DNA from: Thinopyrum elongatum
Taxonomy: Eukaryota > Streptophyta > Magnoliopsida > Poales > Poaceae
Length of the DNA stretch: 64,000 nt
Reading direction: 5' to 3'
Assembly: GCA_011799875.1 (NCBI GenBank)
Contig: CM022297.1
Span: 541,964,220-542,028,219 of the forward strand
Position numbers and translations under genes: made by a program. Shown piece by piece: positions 25,840 to 34,960 of this stretch. The notes beneath the pieces were generated by a model, which did no database searches, had not been told where the DNA came from, and was given only the letters and a program-made list of their open reading frames with translations. How positions within the stretch are numbered: the first letter of the stretch is position 1; each line of letters begins with the position of its first letter.

Positions 25840-27632
25840 AATAAATCTATCAAAATCGCTCCACTCCCAACCCCCCAAGACTTCTCCCAATCCCGATGTA
25901 TGCTATGGGTTGCTTTGATCTTACGAAGGGGTTGTGTGAAGAACTCAGCAAGATGATATGCCAGTTCTGGTGGTCCCAGCAGAAGGACGAAAAAAAGATG
26001 CACTGGGTCGGTTGGGAGAAGATGACGCTACCCAAGAGCAGCGGCGGCCTAGGTTTCAGAGACTTACACTCTTTCAACCTCGCAATGCTTGCGAGGCAGG
26101 CGTGGAGATTGCTGCAGGCCCCGGAATCCCTATGCGCCCGTGTACTCGCTGCAAAATATTACCCGCAGGGGGGCATTCTCACCGCTGTGCCATGTGCAAA
26201 TATGAGCTATACTTGGAGGAGTATACTGAAAGGCCTAGACCTGGTGAAGGAAGGGTACGTGTGGAGAGTTGGTTCGGGTCATAACATAAACATGTGGTCT
26301 GACCCCTGGATTCCTAATGGTGACTTGAGATTTCCCATCACCAGACAGGGTGCTAACCTTCTAACCAAAGTCTCCGAACTGATCGACCCGACCTCACAAT
26401 CCTGGGACGAGGAGCTCGACAAGCAAACCTTCAGAGACTCGGATGCAAAAGAAATTCTGAAGATCCCTATTTGTGAGCAGCATGATGATTTTATTGCATG
26501 GCATTTTGATAAAAAAGGTCTGTTCTCGGTCAAGTCGGCGTACCATGTACACACCAAGATGCTAGCGATGCAAGCGACTCGACCACCGGGGGGAAGCTCA
26601 AGCGGAGATGGCTGGAAGCGAGCTGTGTGGCAAGCCCTATGGAAACTAGAGTGTCCTGGGAAAGTACATCACTTCCTGTGGAGATTTGGCCACAATAGTC
26701 ACCCGCTGAACATGAACATTAGCAGGCGAGGAGTGGAGCTGGACACCCGATGCGAGGTCTGCGGAAAATTCTTTGAGGATGGCGGACATTTCTTCTTAAG
26801 GTGCAAAGAGGTCAAGGCCCTATGGAGAGAGTGTGATTTAGAAGGGGAGAGAGGGCTTTTGTTGCAAGCCAACACACCATTACAGGTGCTTGAAACAATC
26901 TTCAGTTGGGCTGGAGATAAGAAGATGAAAACAGTGTGTTTGCTGTGGTATTGGTGGTCTGAACAAAATAGGAAAAGGCATGGAGAGCGCCGGCTTACAC
27001 CATCTGAGTTTGCCAGTCAGATAATAAGGCTGACCAATGAATGGACAGAGTTTTTTGCCAGGCCAACTACTAGCAGAGAGGTAAAACAGCATAAATGGCA
27101 GGCCCCCCACCAGAATTGGATCATGGTGAATGTCGACGCTGCATACTCCAGTAACACGGGTGCAGGGGGCAGGGGCTGTATTGCGCGCGATGCTGACGGA
27201 GATGTGGTTTGTGCGGCAGCAGGAAGCCTTGCCAATATAGCAGATGCTCTGCATGCTGAATCCATGGCGCTCATGCAAGCGGTCAAACTCGCGGAGGGTT
27301 GTGGCATGGGCCGAGTTTCGTTCATGACGGACTGTCTTCCCCTGAAACAGGCCATATGCTCCGATAATCAAGACTCTGCAGCTCTGGGAACTATCTGCAG
27401 AGAAACAAAATTCCTGCTTCACATGGGTTTCATCGAGTCCAGCGTAGGTCACTGTCCTCGTGAATGTAATACCCCAGCTCACTTGTTGGCTGGTCTGGGA
27501 GTGCTTGTACCTAAGGGTAGCCAAACTGTTTGGCTTACTGACCTGCCTCAAGATGTAATGTGTGCTGTGGCGGCCGATTGTGCCGTGACCACAAGCTAAT
27601 GGAATGCGTGGTGTTCCATGTCAAAAAAAAAA
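25840..27632 (+). mobile_element. 5'-truncated LINE with 3' poly(A)
   Basis: Non-LTR retrotransposon remnant consisting of the C-terminal part of ORF2 plus a 3' UTR of about 20 bases ending in a run of A (about 27620-27632). The 5' edge is approximate, since the sequence becomes recognisable only from about 25870. 'gactcctccttcat' upstream (about 25813) and 'gactcctctccttcat' just after the tail (about 27640) may be an imperfect target-site duplication, but the upstream motif also belongs to the local CT-rich repeat. Extreme 5' truncation is usual for target-primed reverse transcription. Confidence 0.8.
25896..27599 (+). pseudogene. LINE ORF2 C-terminal part: zf-RVT plus RNase H
   Basis: Open frame of 567 codons corresponding to the C-terminal half of a plant LINE ORF2 polyprotein, often annotated as 'putative ribonuclease H protein'. 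The early part (residues 2-60) carries the linker seen after plant LINE RT domains ('FWWSQQKDEKKMHWVGWEKM', 'GGLGFRDL', 'LARQAWRLL'). Residues about 205-310 form the zf-RVT zinc-binding domain (W-K-L-ECPGKVHHFLWR, then C-EVC...H...C). Residues about 405-530 form an RNase H fold (NVDAAY, then HAESMAL, then FMTDC), with the expected acidic residues visible. The reverse transcriptase and endonuclease domains are missing, so it cannot transpose alone. The initiator ATG is only the first available one, as the frame continues upstream. The frame has no stops, which suggests a fairly young insertion. Confidence 0.85.
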
Positions 27633-29186
27633 AACCCTGCCGTGACTCCTCTCCTTCATCTAGGTTTTGAAAACGGTCGTGCTCTCCTCTGCTTATCATA
27701 GGCGACGCTCCTCGAGTGCTTTTGTGGGCGCATCGCCAATGGTGATGAGGGCAGGATCTTTTTTTTAAAGGAAGTCTCAAGACAGCGTCTCTTCTGCAGG
27801 TCCATCAGATCGTTCTTATTAAGACGTCCAGGTGGTGGCGACGGGCGAGTAACACATGCTACACTGCTACGTCGCACGATGCACAGGTGTGCCAGAGCAG
27901 ATTTTTTATGTTCAGTGTGAATCAACTAGATATGAAGATGAGTGTTGATCCACGTCCTTGGTCGAGTAACATGACAATCTCGCTCGCCCGCCTCCTCGCC
28001 TCGCGTCTCCATGTGTCTCTCTCGATCCCCTTGCTAGCCACATCGTAGGATTCAAAGCATGGCACTACTTCAATTAATCCAGTCTATGTCTCTTCCAATC
28101 TTCGTCGGTTTCATACAGCAGGACTTTCAGGTTTGGCCGCCTGCCCCTAGTGCCTCCAGGCAGGTATCGTAGGTAAGCAAACCTCAATAGCTACGACTAA
28201 GAAATTCGGTCTGCAAGGAGTGAAGCCGCCTCCTCAATCCTCACTGACCACCCGATCCTAACTTATATTTAAATTCGATGCAGACAGATCGCCACCTGCC
28301 GCTGATCTTCAGAATTCTGTGTCAACTATAGCCGCCTCTTAAAGAATAAATCCATGGCGGCGGCAAGAATCGCGGCCTATCTTCCTCGGAAAAACAAAGC
28401 AAGGACCATCGACCACATGGCGCCGGCAACGACGGCGGTCTGCTGGGGACTTCTCCTGACCGCGAGGAAGGAAGTGGAAGTGTTGCTTCCGTCCGTGACG
28501 AAGAAGGTCTCTTCGCGCTGCTGCCTAATTTCTATGGATGCCCGAACCCAATGACGCAGCCTTGACCTCGCTATCGTGTGTCTCGGACCTGTGCCTCCGC
28601 CTCTATCAGATATGGCCTACACGAGCATGCACACTGAGAACAAGATTTTCTGATGCATGGGCATGCCACTCAATTTGGAACAACATGCTTGCACCACTAG
28701 CACGATAGAGAAGACAAATATGATATATTTTATCTATTCAATCAGAAGAGAGGTGAAATATATATACCATGACGAGCAGCTAGCCTGTTGTGATTTGTGA
28801 GGAGAGTTAGTGAAAAATATACTAGAAGATTTTGTATCTCTTTTCTTACAGAAGTGGGTATATATATGTAAGAAGTATATAAACTGATATGGAAAGTTGT
28901 ATTTGTTTTCTTACAACTGTAGGTACAATAAGGGCATAATTTGATATTGAAGAGCTGGATTAGCACCATGTAATGGAACAAGCGGCACATGAGTGATCGG
29001 ATGGAGTTGCAGAGGCACTGGAGCCTTCGACGTGCACGGTGAACGGCGATAGCTATAGGAGCGAAGGTGAGGTTGTTATAAATCTCGTATCCATTGCTAT
29101 TATTATAATTCTCATATAATATAAGGGGCCCCGAGTTTTAGTTTCGCCCCATGCTCCCAAAATCTCAAGACCGGCCCTGCTTGCCA
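27633..29186. other. Unassigned intergenic stretch
   Basis: No gene was recognised. A 66-codon frame at 28354-28554 (plus) begins in a GC-richer patch but has no familiar motif. Its neighbourhood ('ccatggcggcggcaag') might be a gene or LINE fragment. The stretch from 28700 to 29130 is AT-rich with 'tatatat' tracts. About 29129-29180 ('ggggccccgagttttag', 'ctcaagaccggccctg') resembles sequence common in grass repeats. I can support no function here. Confidence 0.5.
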
Positions 29187-29189
29187 CTC

Positions 29190-29236
29190 AAGCAGGAGCC
29201 AACCCTTCTCAAAAAAAAAAAAGCAGGAGCCAACCT
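29190..29236 (+). mobile_element. Minimal poly(A) retro-insertion with target duplication
   Basis: The 15-base word 'aagcaggagccaacc' occurs at 29190-29204 and again at 29221-29235, separated only by a short 'cttctc' plus a run of about ten A. This is the pattern of a target-primed poly(A) insertion so truncated that only the tail and a few bases remain. A simple tandem duplication with later A-tract growth is the alternative. Confidence 0.6.
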
Positions 29237-29589
29237 TGTCGCTGTTGAAGATATGCCCTAAAGGCATCATGCATTTAGTTTGAAAAATATGTTTCATACC
29301 ATCCCAAAAAAATTATGAAAGTAAAAAAAATATTCACACATTTCAAAAATATGCTCATGATATTTTTTTAAATGTTTGCACAATATAAAAAAATGTTCAC
29401 ATAATTTCTAAAAAAAGTATTTTGTATAATTTATAAAAAAATTCATAACATCTAAAAAATCAGTTGTTTCAAAAATATGTTCGTGAGTTGGCTCACGTGT
29501 GCATGCATGCAAGTTCGACACGTGATCGAGCGTCCGCTTCATTACACGCCTTTGCGATGCAGAAGCGCAAGAGCTGCTGTTTGGTGTAA
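29237..29589. other. AT-rich stretch without a gene
   Basis: Between 29290 and 29480 the sequence is dominated by A- and T-runs with recurring 'aaaaatgttcaca'-like and 'tttcaaaaatatg' words, probably a degraded repeat. From 29480 it becomes mixed-composition and grades into the duplicated promoter region. No coding sequence was recognised. Confidence 0.5.
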
Positions 29590-29993
29590 CGTCACCGTCA
29601 CCGATGGTGTGTGCTGTGTGGTGCATGAAGAATAGGAAAGGGTGGTGCACGTTGTGTGGACCAGGACACGAACTTGAGCCTGCAGGTGACGGTCTCTCTT
29701 CTTGATGAGAATCCATTATACATGGTCAAGCCAGGTCCCTCAGTTCACAAGTTTTTTCTTGTGTCAAGCCTTGCTAGAATTCACAAGTTTCCTCTCAGAT
29801 TTATTTTCGGTTACTATGTCTTGGGCCGTTCGGATGGACATGATTTTTCGTCCTTCCTTGCTCTAAAGTCTAAAGACTTGTGAGGCATCGGGTCAATGGA
29901 TGAGCGTTTACATTTGTACTGTCTATCTATAGTACTAGAGTCTTAAAATCCCATGTGAAGCATTCAACACATTTAGACTATTCAACCCACCTA

Positions 29994-30048
29994 CTCCCTC
30001 CGTTCCAAATTAGTTGACTTGGATTTATCTAGATACGGATTTAGGGAG
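29994..30048. mobile_element. Degenerate Stowaway-like MITE
   Basis: Begins 'ctccctccgttcc' right after a TA and ends 'ttagggag' right before a TA. Length is only about 55 bp, so it is an internally deleted or degenerate member. The 'aaattagttgactt' interior is common in Triticeae Stowaway copies. Confidence 0.6.
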
Positions 30049-30061
30049 TAGGTCTATAGTA

Positions 30062-30179
30062 CTCCCTCCGTCCATAATGTAAGACTTTTTTTGACACTAA
30101 ACTAGTGTAAAAATCATCTTATATTATGGGATAAAGTGTGTAGTGTCAAAAAACGTCTTACATTATGAAACGGAGTGAG
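30062..30179. mobile_element. Stowaway MITE (118 bp) with TA target duplication
   Basis: Terminal inverted repeats 'ctccctccgtccataatgta' and, at the right, the near complement ('tacattatgaaacggagtgag'-like). Inner arms containing 'tttgacactaaactagtgt' and 'agtgtcaaaaaacgtctta' fold back on each other. TA dinucleotides flank it at 30060-30061 and 30180-30181. This is a non-autonomous Tc1/mariner-type element that encodes no protein. Confidence 0.9.
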
Positions 30180-30715
30180 TACTTTGGATCACACAATACA
30201 ACCAGTGGATACAAAATTAACATTTGTAAAATGTGAATATAACTACCACTCCAACATAATTTTATTAGCTCACATATGCGTAGAAGTTAAATCGGCAACT
30301 AATTGTAGGAATATGATTCTTTTTCTGCACGCGTAACTAATAAAAGATTTCTTTCCATAAAATTAATATTATTAGATTCATAGTCAAATATAGTTTGATA
30401 TTATTCTACTTTTTCTGTGTTCTAGATATTGAAATGTATGCGTGTAGTCCATCCATCCGTGTATAAGGATGATAAACACAAATTCAAAGCAATCCATATT
30501 TATTAGCAAACAGTCCGCGCGGTTTGGTACTTTGGGTCACAGAGTGAACTCAAACTTTCTCTAGGTGTGCATGTAGTGCTACTGAATGAAAGAAGGTCGA
30601 CCTTACTGTTGCAAGCAGGACGGGAGAACTAAGCACATTGAGGTTGTTTCCAATTCCTACAGTGTAGTCAGCAAGTCAGCCCTTCCTGTTCGTCTATGTA
30701 AATCCCTCCCTACGC

Positions 30716-31312
30716 GGCAACCATGTGGCTTACCCATGTCCTGCTCCGGCCGGCTTGGTCCCGTACTTGCCCAAAGGGCGCACATTTCCAGCAGCAGCGT
30801 CGGTGGTCCATGTGGAAGGAGGTGGGGTTGTCTTGGATGCCGGGGCGACGGCTCTGGTGGAGGAAGCCCGGTACTCGTGAGCGGAGCCCGTGGCTCAGGT
30901 GCTGTCCGGTGGCCAGGGTGAAAACCTGTTGTCTTCGTGCAGGCCGGCAGCGGCGAAGTTCATTCCCTTCTTGAAGGCATCGTCGCGGTCCTCATTGTCC
31001 GTCGTGTTGCTCCAGGGGAAACCCAGACCCTCGGATCGGGCGGTGGCGGCACTCCGGTGTCATAACCTTCCTAAAGGCACCGCCTTGGAGCTCAAGGTTC
31101 GTCGTTTGCGGCTTCGTTTTTTCGCGGTGGCATGTTGACGGCTGAGGACCCCGATAGCTCTTGTAGTGTCAGGGGGTGGTGTTGCTGCGCCTAGCGCCTA
31201 TGTATCCAGCATTGGATGTGTCCGTGTGTTGGGGCGGCGTGTCTGTATCAGGTTGTGGTTGGTGTTGCTTTACTTATAAAGTGGGATGAAAGCCTTTTTC
31301 GGTATATCATTA
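30716..31312 (+). mobile_element. LINE 3' end fragment
   Basis: The end of the segment, 'tgttgctttacttataaag' followed by 'gaaagcctttttcgg', is the characteristic 3' tail of a common grass LINE. The GC-rich sequence before it ('cggtggcggcactccggtg', 'ggctgaggaccccgat') fits that element's 3' UTR. Only short frames occur. The fragment starts exactly where the orphan promoter copy ends, so it either inserted there or marks the rearrangement that removed the first NAC copy. Confidence 0.7.
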
Positions 31313-32189
31313 TCAAACTTGCACAAGAGCTAGATTTATCCGAATATCGATAGGTTCCCGAAGGACACAAAACGTTGTATTACATCAAGTAGTAGCTGGA
31401 CCCAAAGAACCGCGGCGCCAGCACCGGCCTCCACTACCCAGAGGACCTCTGCTCACGCCCCGCGGCGCAGATCAAACCCCAGCGGGAATCCTGCAGATCT
31501 GGCCGCCCGCACGCAACCGCCCGAAGCCCTACCCGCAGCCATCACACTTTGGTCGGGCCCTAGAATGATGACGCGCTGCCCGACAATGACAACCAAGCCG
31601 CCCAGCTCGCCTGCCGCCGCACGGCTGCGCCCCATGGCAGCCAGCGCCTCCGTCCGAGGCCAATGACCCGCGCCAGCGCCCCCCAAGGAGAGAGGAAGAG
31701 GCCCCATCGCCACCGCGCCAATGAAGCTTTGCCCATTGGTGCCTAGCGGTGGCGGCGGGGGAAGGGTGGGATGGAGGGTTGGGAGGCCCGGTGGCTAGGT
31801 TTACTACCCTGCCGACCACGGGAGCGACGGGGGGAAGGGAACGGAGGAGGAAGAGGAGAAGCTTCGAGAAAGCCAAAAAACCCTTCTTTCCCCAGACCCT
31901 ATAATCGTTTTTAGATCACCATGTTTCTCCAATATACGGGCGTGAAATGCCTCGACCAATGGAGCGTCCGTCAACGACGTGAACGCAGGACAGTCATCTC
32001 GCTGACAAGAACGTGGCACCTCTTGTTCATTGCAGTATTGCACGGTGCCTGCCGGGTGGCACGGGGAGCTAGCTAGCCGGCGACCGTCGGGCCGGTCTAT
32101 GTGTCAGTGCGCCACTCACTCCCGAGCTGGCTTTAATTTGAGCAGCAACGCTCGCACGAGTCAGACTCGAACCAGGTGCAGAAAGGACA
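31313..32189 (-). other. GC-rich block, unassigned
   Basis: From about 31390 to 31890 the sequence is GC-rich with overlapping frames on the minus strand (for example 31529-31876 and 31804-32043). Their proteins are low-complexity Ala/Gly/Arg/Pro or match nothing I recognise. It could be the 5' part of a retroelement or a gene fragment. No splice-consistent gene model was found. Confidence 0.4.
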
Positions 32190-33337
32190 CTCGCCACCAC
32201 TCACCAATGATTTGTGATGTGGCGAAGAATGGGAAAGAAGAGAGATGTACGTTGTGTGGACAGAAGACTAGCACGTGTCCATCCCTTCTGCAGTAACAAA
32301 TAAAATGTTACTCATTCTCTTCGCTCAGAATGATACCTAGTGAAGCAGGGGACTACAGTGGAGCCTGGTCACAATTCACAATTTTTTTCCTCATTCGAGC
32401 CTTGCTATAATTCACAAATATCCTCTCGGTCTCTTTGTCTTGGGCCACCCGGACGCATGGATGCATGCATTTATGGGCTACGTGCACATGACTTATGGTC
32501 CTTTCTCTTTTCTAAGTCTACGGACTAACCGTGGAGCGCGGGGTCAATGAATGAGCGCTTTTGTCTGTACTATTCATATCACGGGAGTCTTAAAATTCTG
32601 CGTGTGGACCATTCAACACATTTAAACTATTCAATCCACCTAGACCATGCATCGTGATTTGACCACACAATACAACATGGATAAAAGATTAACATTTGTA
32701 AAATGTGAATTTAACTATGATTCTAACACATTAATTAGCGCACATGTGTAGAAGTAAAATCGGAAACTAGTTGCCGGACTGTAATTCTTTCTCTGCATGG
32801 GTAATCAACAAGAGTTTTCTTTTTTCATGAAACCAATATCATTAGATTCATCATGAAGTATATTTTAACATATTTTATGGGAATGGCTTTTTGTGAAACC
32901 AAACGAGGATAGAAAGGATGGCACCTAACGTGTTGCATGCATGCGTCTAGTCCATCCATCAGCCAAGAAAGGATGATAAACACAAATTCAAAGCAATCCA
33001 TATTTACGAGCAAACAGTCCGCGTGGTTTGATACTTTGGTGGACAGAGTGAACTCAAATTTTCTCTAAGCGTGCATGTAGTTGCTAATGAATGAACTAAC
33101 TAAGCACCTGGAGGCTGACCGTACGGCGCCTTGCCTAGGTTGCAAGCAGGACGGGAGAAATTTCCTGTGTTGGTACATCCACCAAGTTTCTAAGTGCTAC
33201 AGCATAGTCAGCCCTGCCTGTTCGATCGTCTATATAAACCCCTCCCTGCCTTCCTGCTTCTCACTTCTCCGTTCCTTAACTACTTGTCAAACCTTGCTAG
33301 TCATCACAAGACAGAACGATCGATTGTCCAAGGGGCC
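32190..33337 (+). promoter_or_regulatory. Upstream region and 5' UTR of the NAC gene
   Basis: About 1.1 kb upstream of the NAC start codon, shared in diverged form with the orphan copy at 29590-30715. It carries a TATA box at 33231-33237. 'atgcatgcat' is near 32460. The likely transcription start is about 30 bases after the TATA box, leaving a 5' UTR of about 75 bases. Conservation of separate blocks between the two copies could point to constrained elements, but shared ancestry alone may explain it. Confidence 0.7.
33230..33238 (+). promoter_or_regulatory. TATA box of the NAC gene
   Basis: 'ctatataaa' about 100 bases before the NAC ATG, followed by a pyrimidine-rich leader ('cccctccctgccttcctgct'). 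The orphan copy has 'ctatgtaaa' at the same place. Confidence 0.75.
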
Positions 33338-34684
33338 ATGGCCGGCGATGCACCCACGGCGGAGCTCCTTTCCACTCTCCTGCCGGGGTTCCGGTTCCAC
33401 CCAACGGACCAGGAGCTCATCAACTCCTACCTTAGCCGCAAGGTCCTCGGCCTCCACCCCCTGCTCAACTTCATCCCTGAGGTCGACATCTACAGTTACG
33501 AACCCTCTGAGCTACTAGGTACGTGCGTACAATTCTTTTTACTGTCCACCAAGTTCTTAAAGTCAGTGTACTTGGAAGCATAAAACATGCATGCACATGA
33601 CTTCCTCCTGGTTTGGTTGGTGCACTGCTGAAACTGCTATGTACTCTATGTTTTTCACCCTCTTATATTTTCCATCTCAAAAAAGGTGAAATGTAGTATT
33701 ATTCTGTTTCTTTTTGTCGCCAAAAGTAATATAAACCATTTACCCTTGTGACTGCGCCAACTGAATTCATGATCAATACATAACAAGGTTGCAGTATGAA
33801 TTGACTTGTTTTTCTTTTTTTGTAGTGCAGTATGGATTGAGTTGATTATGTCCACCCTAATTTGATGATCCATGTGTTTGTGCATGTGTGCGTATACAAG
33901 TCATTCTTACCCAACAAAGACAAAGATGACCTAGGGGCCAAAGTGGAGTGCTACTTGTTTGCGCCAAGGGGCCGAAAGTACCCCACGGGATCTCGCATGC
34001 AACGGGCGACGCAGGCCGGGTTCTGGAAGTCCACGGGGAAGGACCGCCCTGTTCTGCACCACCACGTCATCCTTGGCATGAAGAAGACACTTGTGTACCA
34101 TCTTGGCCGAGCGCCCCATGGCATGCGCACCGACTGGATCATGCACGAGTACCGTCTCCACCACGATCGGGATATCCAGGTTTCTTTCTTTCCCTTTCTT
34201 GGAAATGTTACAACTGAACTCCACTCCTCACATACATATGAATGGTTGATCTGGTCAGGGCACCTACGTGTTGTGTCGGCTCTTCAACAGAAACGCAATG
34301 ACTGGTGGCGCCGATGTGGACAAGGATGGGATACAACCCACGCCGGGCAGCGCCAATAAGGACAAGGGAGTGATGCAGTTCTCGACCGGTGGCGCCGACA
34401 TGGACAAGGATGCGATGCAGCCCATGCCCGGTGGCACTGACCCGGATAAGGGAGGAATGGAGTTCGTTCTTGGTGACGCCGGCGCATACAAGGAAGGGAT
34501 GCAGACCGCACACGGAGGCTCCAGGACGATTGATGGGTTGCAACCCATGCGCAGCGACACTGACACGGGCAACTCATGGATGCAGTTTATCTACGACCCC
34601 ACCTGGTACGCCAGCGCCCTCATGGAAGAAGATAACTCCTGGATGCGGTTCTCCGACGATGCCGGGTACCAGAACACCGAGTGA
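33338..34684 (+). CDS. NAC-domain transcription factor, three exons
   Basis: Predicted nuclear DNA-binding regulator of the plant NAC family. Exon 1 (33338 to 33518 or 33526) has subdomain A ([13 protein letters not shown]) and B ([12 protein letters not shown]). Exon 2 (33901-34179) has subdomain C ([17 protein letters not shown], then [14 protein letters not shown]) and D ([28 protein letters not shown]). Exon 3 (34259-34684) opens with subdomain E ([12 protein letters not shown]). Exon 2 ends 'cag' before GT, and exon 3 follows 'ggtcag'. All five subdomains are present, giving about 297 residues, a normal length. Several usually conserved residues differ: CYLF for WYFF and FWKST for YWKAT. 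Intron 1 is troublesome. The strong donor at 33519 is out of frame with the only nearby acceptor (33899-33900), while a weaker donor at 33527 keeps the frame. The C-terminal region is a 14-residue tandem repeat. The gene is probably functional, but a splice-damaged copy is possible. Confidence 0.85.
34298..34600 (+). repeat. 42-bp coding minisatellite in NAC exon 3
   Basis: After subdomain E the protein consists of imperfect 14-residue units such as [42 protein letters not shown] and [14 protein letters not shown]. They decay toward the C-terminus ([27 protein letters not shown]). Units alternate so that every second one is most alike (84-base spacing between the 'ggtggcgccga' starts near 34304 and 34388). 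The tail is rich in Asp, Gly, Met and Gln, as in NAC activation regions. Confidence 0.85.
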
Positions 34685-34960
34685 TGAGGAATAGTAGAAT
34701 AAAGTAAAAGAAATCAGAAGTTAAATCCATTTGGACTACTTATACGTACTTCTAATCTATTCTTTATAGACTGATCCTGAAGTCATATAGTCACACTTTG
34801 TTGTATCTAATTTGCTTTCTTAATATTTAAGAAATATTTCTAGAGTCTTCTAGATATGAGTAGAATTGTGGTTTCTTAACATCAAGTAATGTTTTCTGAG
34901 AATACTCCGACTATGAATAAAAAGTGAGGTGTGAAGGGTTCAAAAAGCCTGGAATATGTA
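34685..34960 (+). terminator. 3' UTR and polyadenylation signal of the NAC gene
   Basis: AT-rich 3' flank. 'aataaa' at 34916-34921 is followed by a GT-rich stretch ('gtgaggtgtgaaggg') and is the best poly(A) signal. Another 'aataaa' at 34698-34703 lies only about 14 bases after the stop codon and is less likely. Confidence 0.5.

Larger units (their letters stand above)
29590..30715 (+). promoter_or_regulatory. Orphan duplicate of the NAC upstream region
   Basis: Diverged copy of the sequence upstream of the NAC gene (about 32190-33245). Blocks match in order: 'cgttgtgtggac' (29650 and 32250), 'gtcttgggcc' (29818 and 32436), 'gagtcttaaaat' (29938 and 32584), 'cattcaacacatttaaac' with one change (about 29960 and 32610), 'caaagcaatccatattta' (30485 and 32984), 'gttgcaagcaggacgggaga' (30609 and 33138). 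The copy ends at 'aaatccctccct' (about 30711), just past the TATA position. There the box reads 'ctatgtaaat' instead of 'ctatataaac'. No NAC coding sequence follows, and a LINE tail takes its place. Two MITEs lie inside this copy only. Confidence 0.8.

Noticed and set aside
25813..27655. 'gactcct..ccttcat' copies as a definite LINE target duplication
   Set aside because: The copies differ by two inserted bases and the upstream one also belongs to a local CT-rich repeat. Kept only as a possibility.
28354..28554. 66-codon plus-strand frame as a small gene
   Set aside because: Has an ATG and GC-rich start but no homologue I recognise, no promoter and no conserved motif.
33931..34577. Minus-strand frames of 97-111 codons opposite the NAC exons
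   Set aside because: Shadows of the NAC coding strand. The Cys/Pro/Ser repeats mirror the 42-bp minisatellite.
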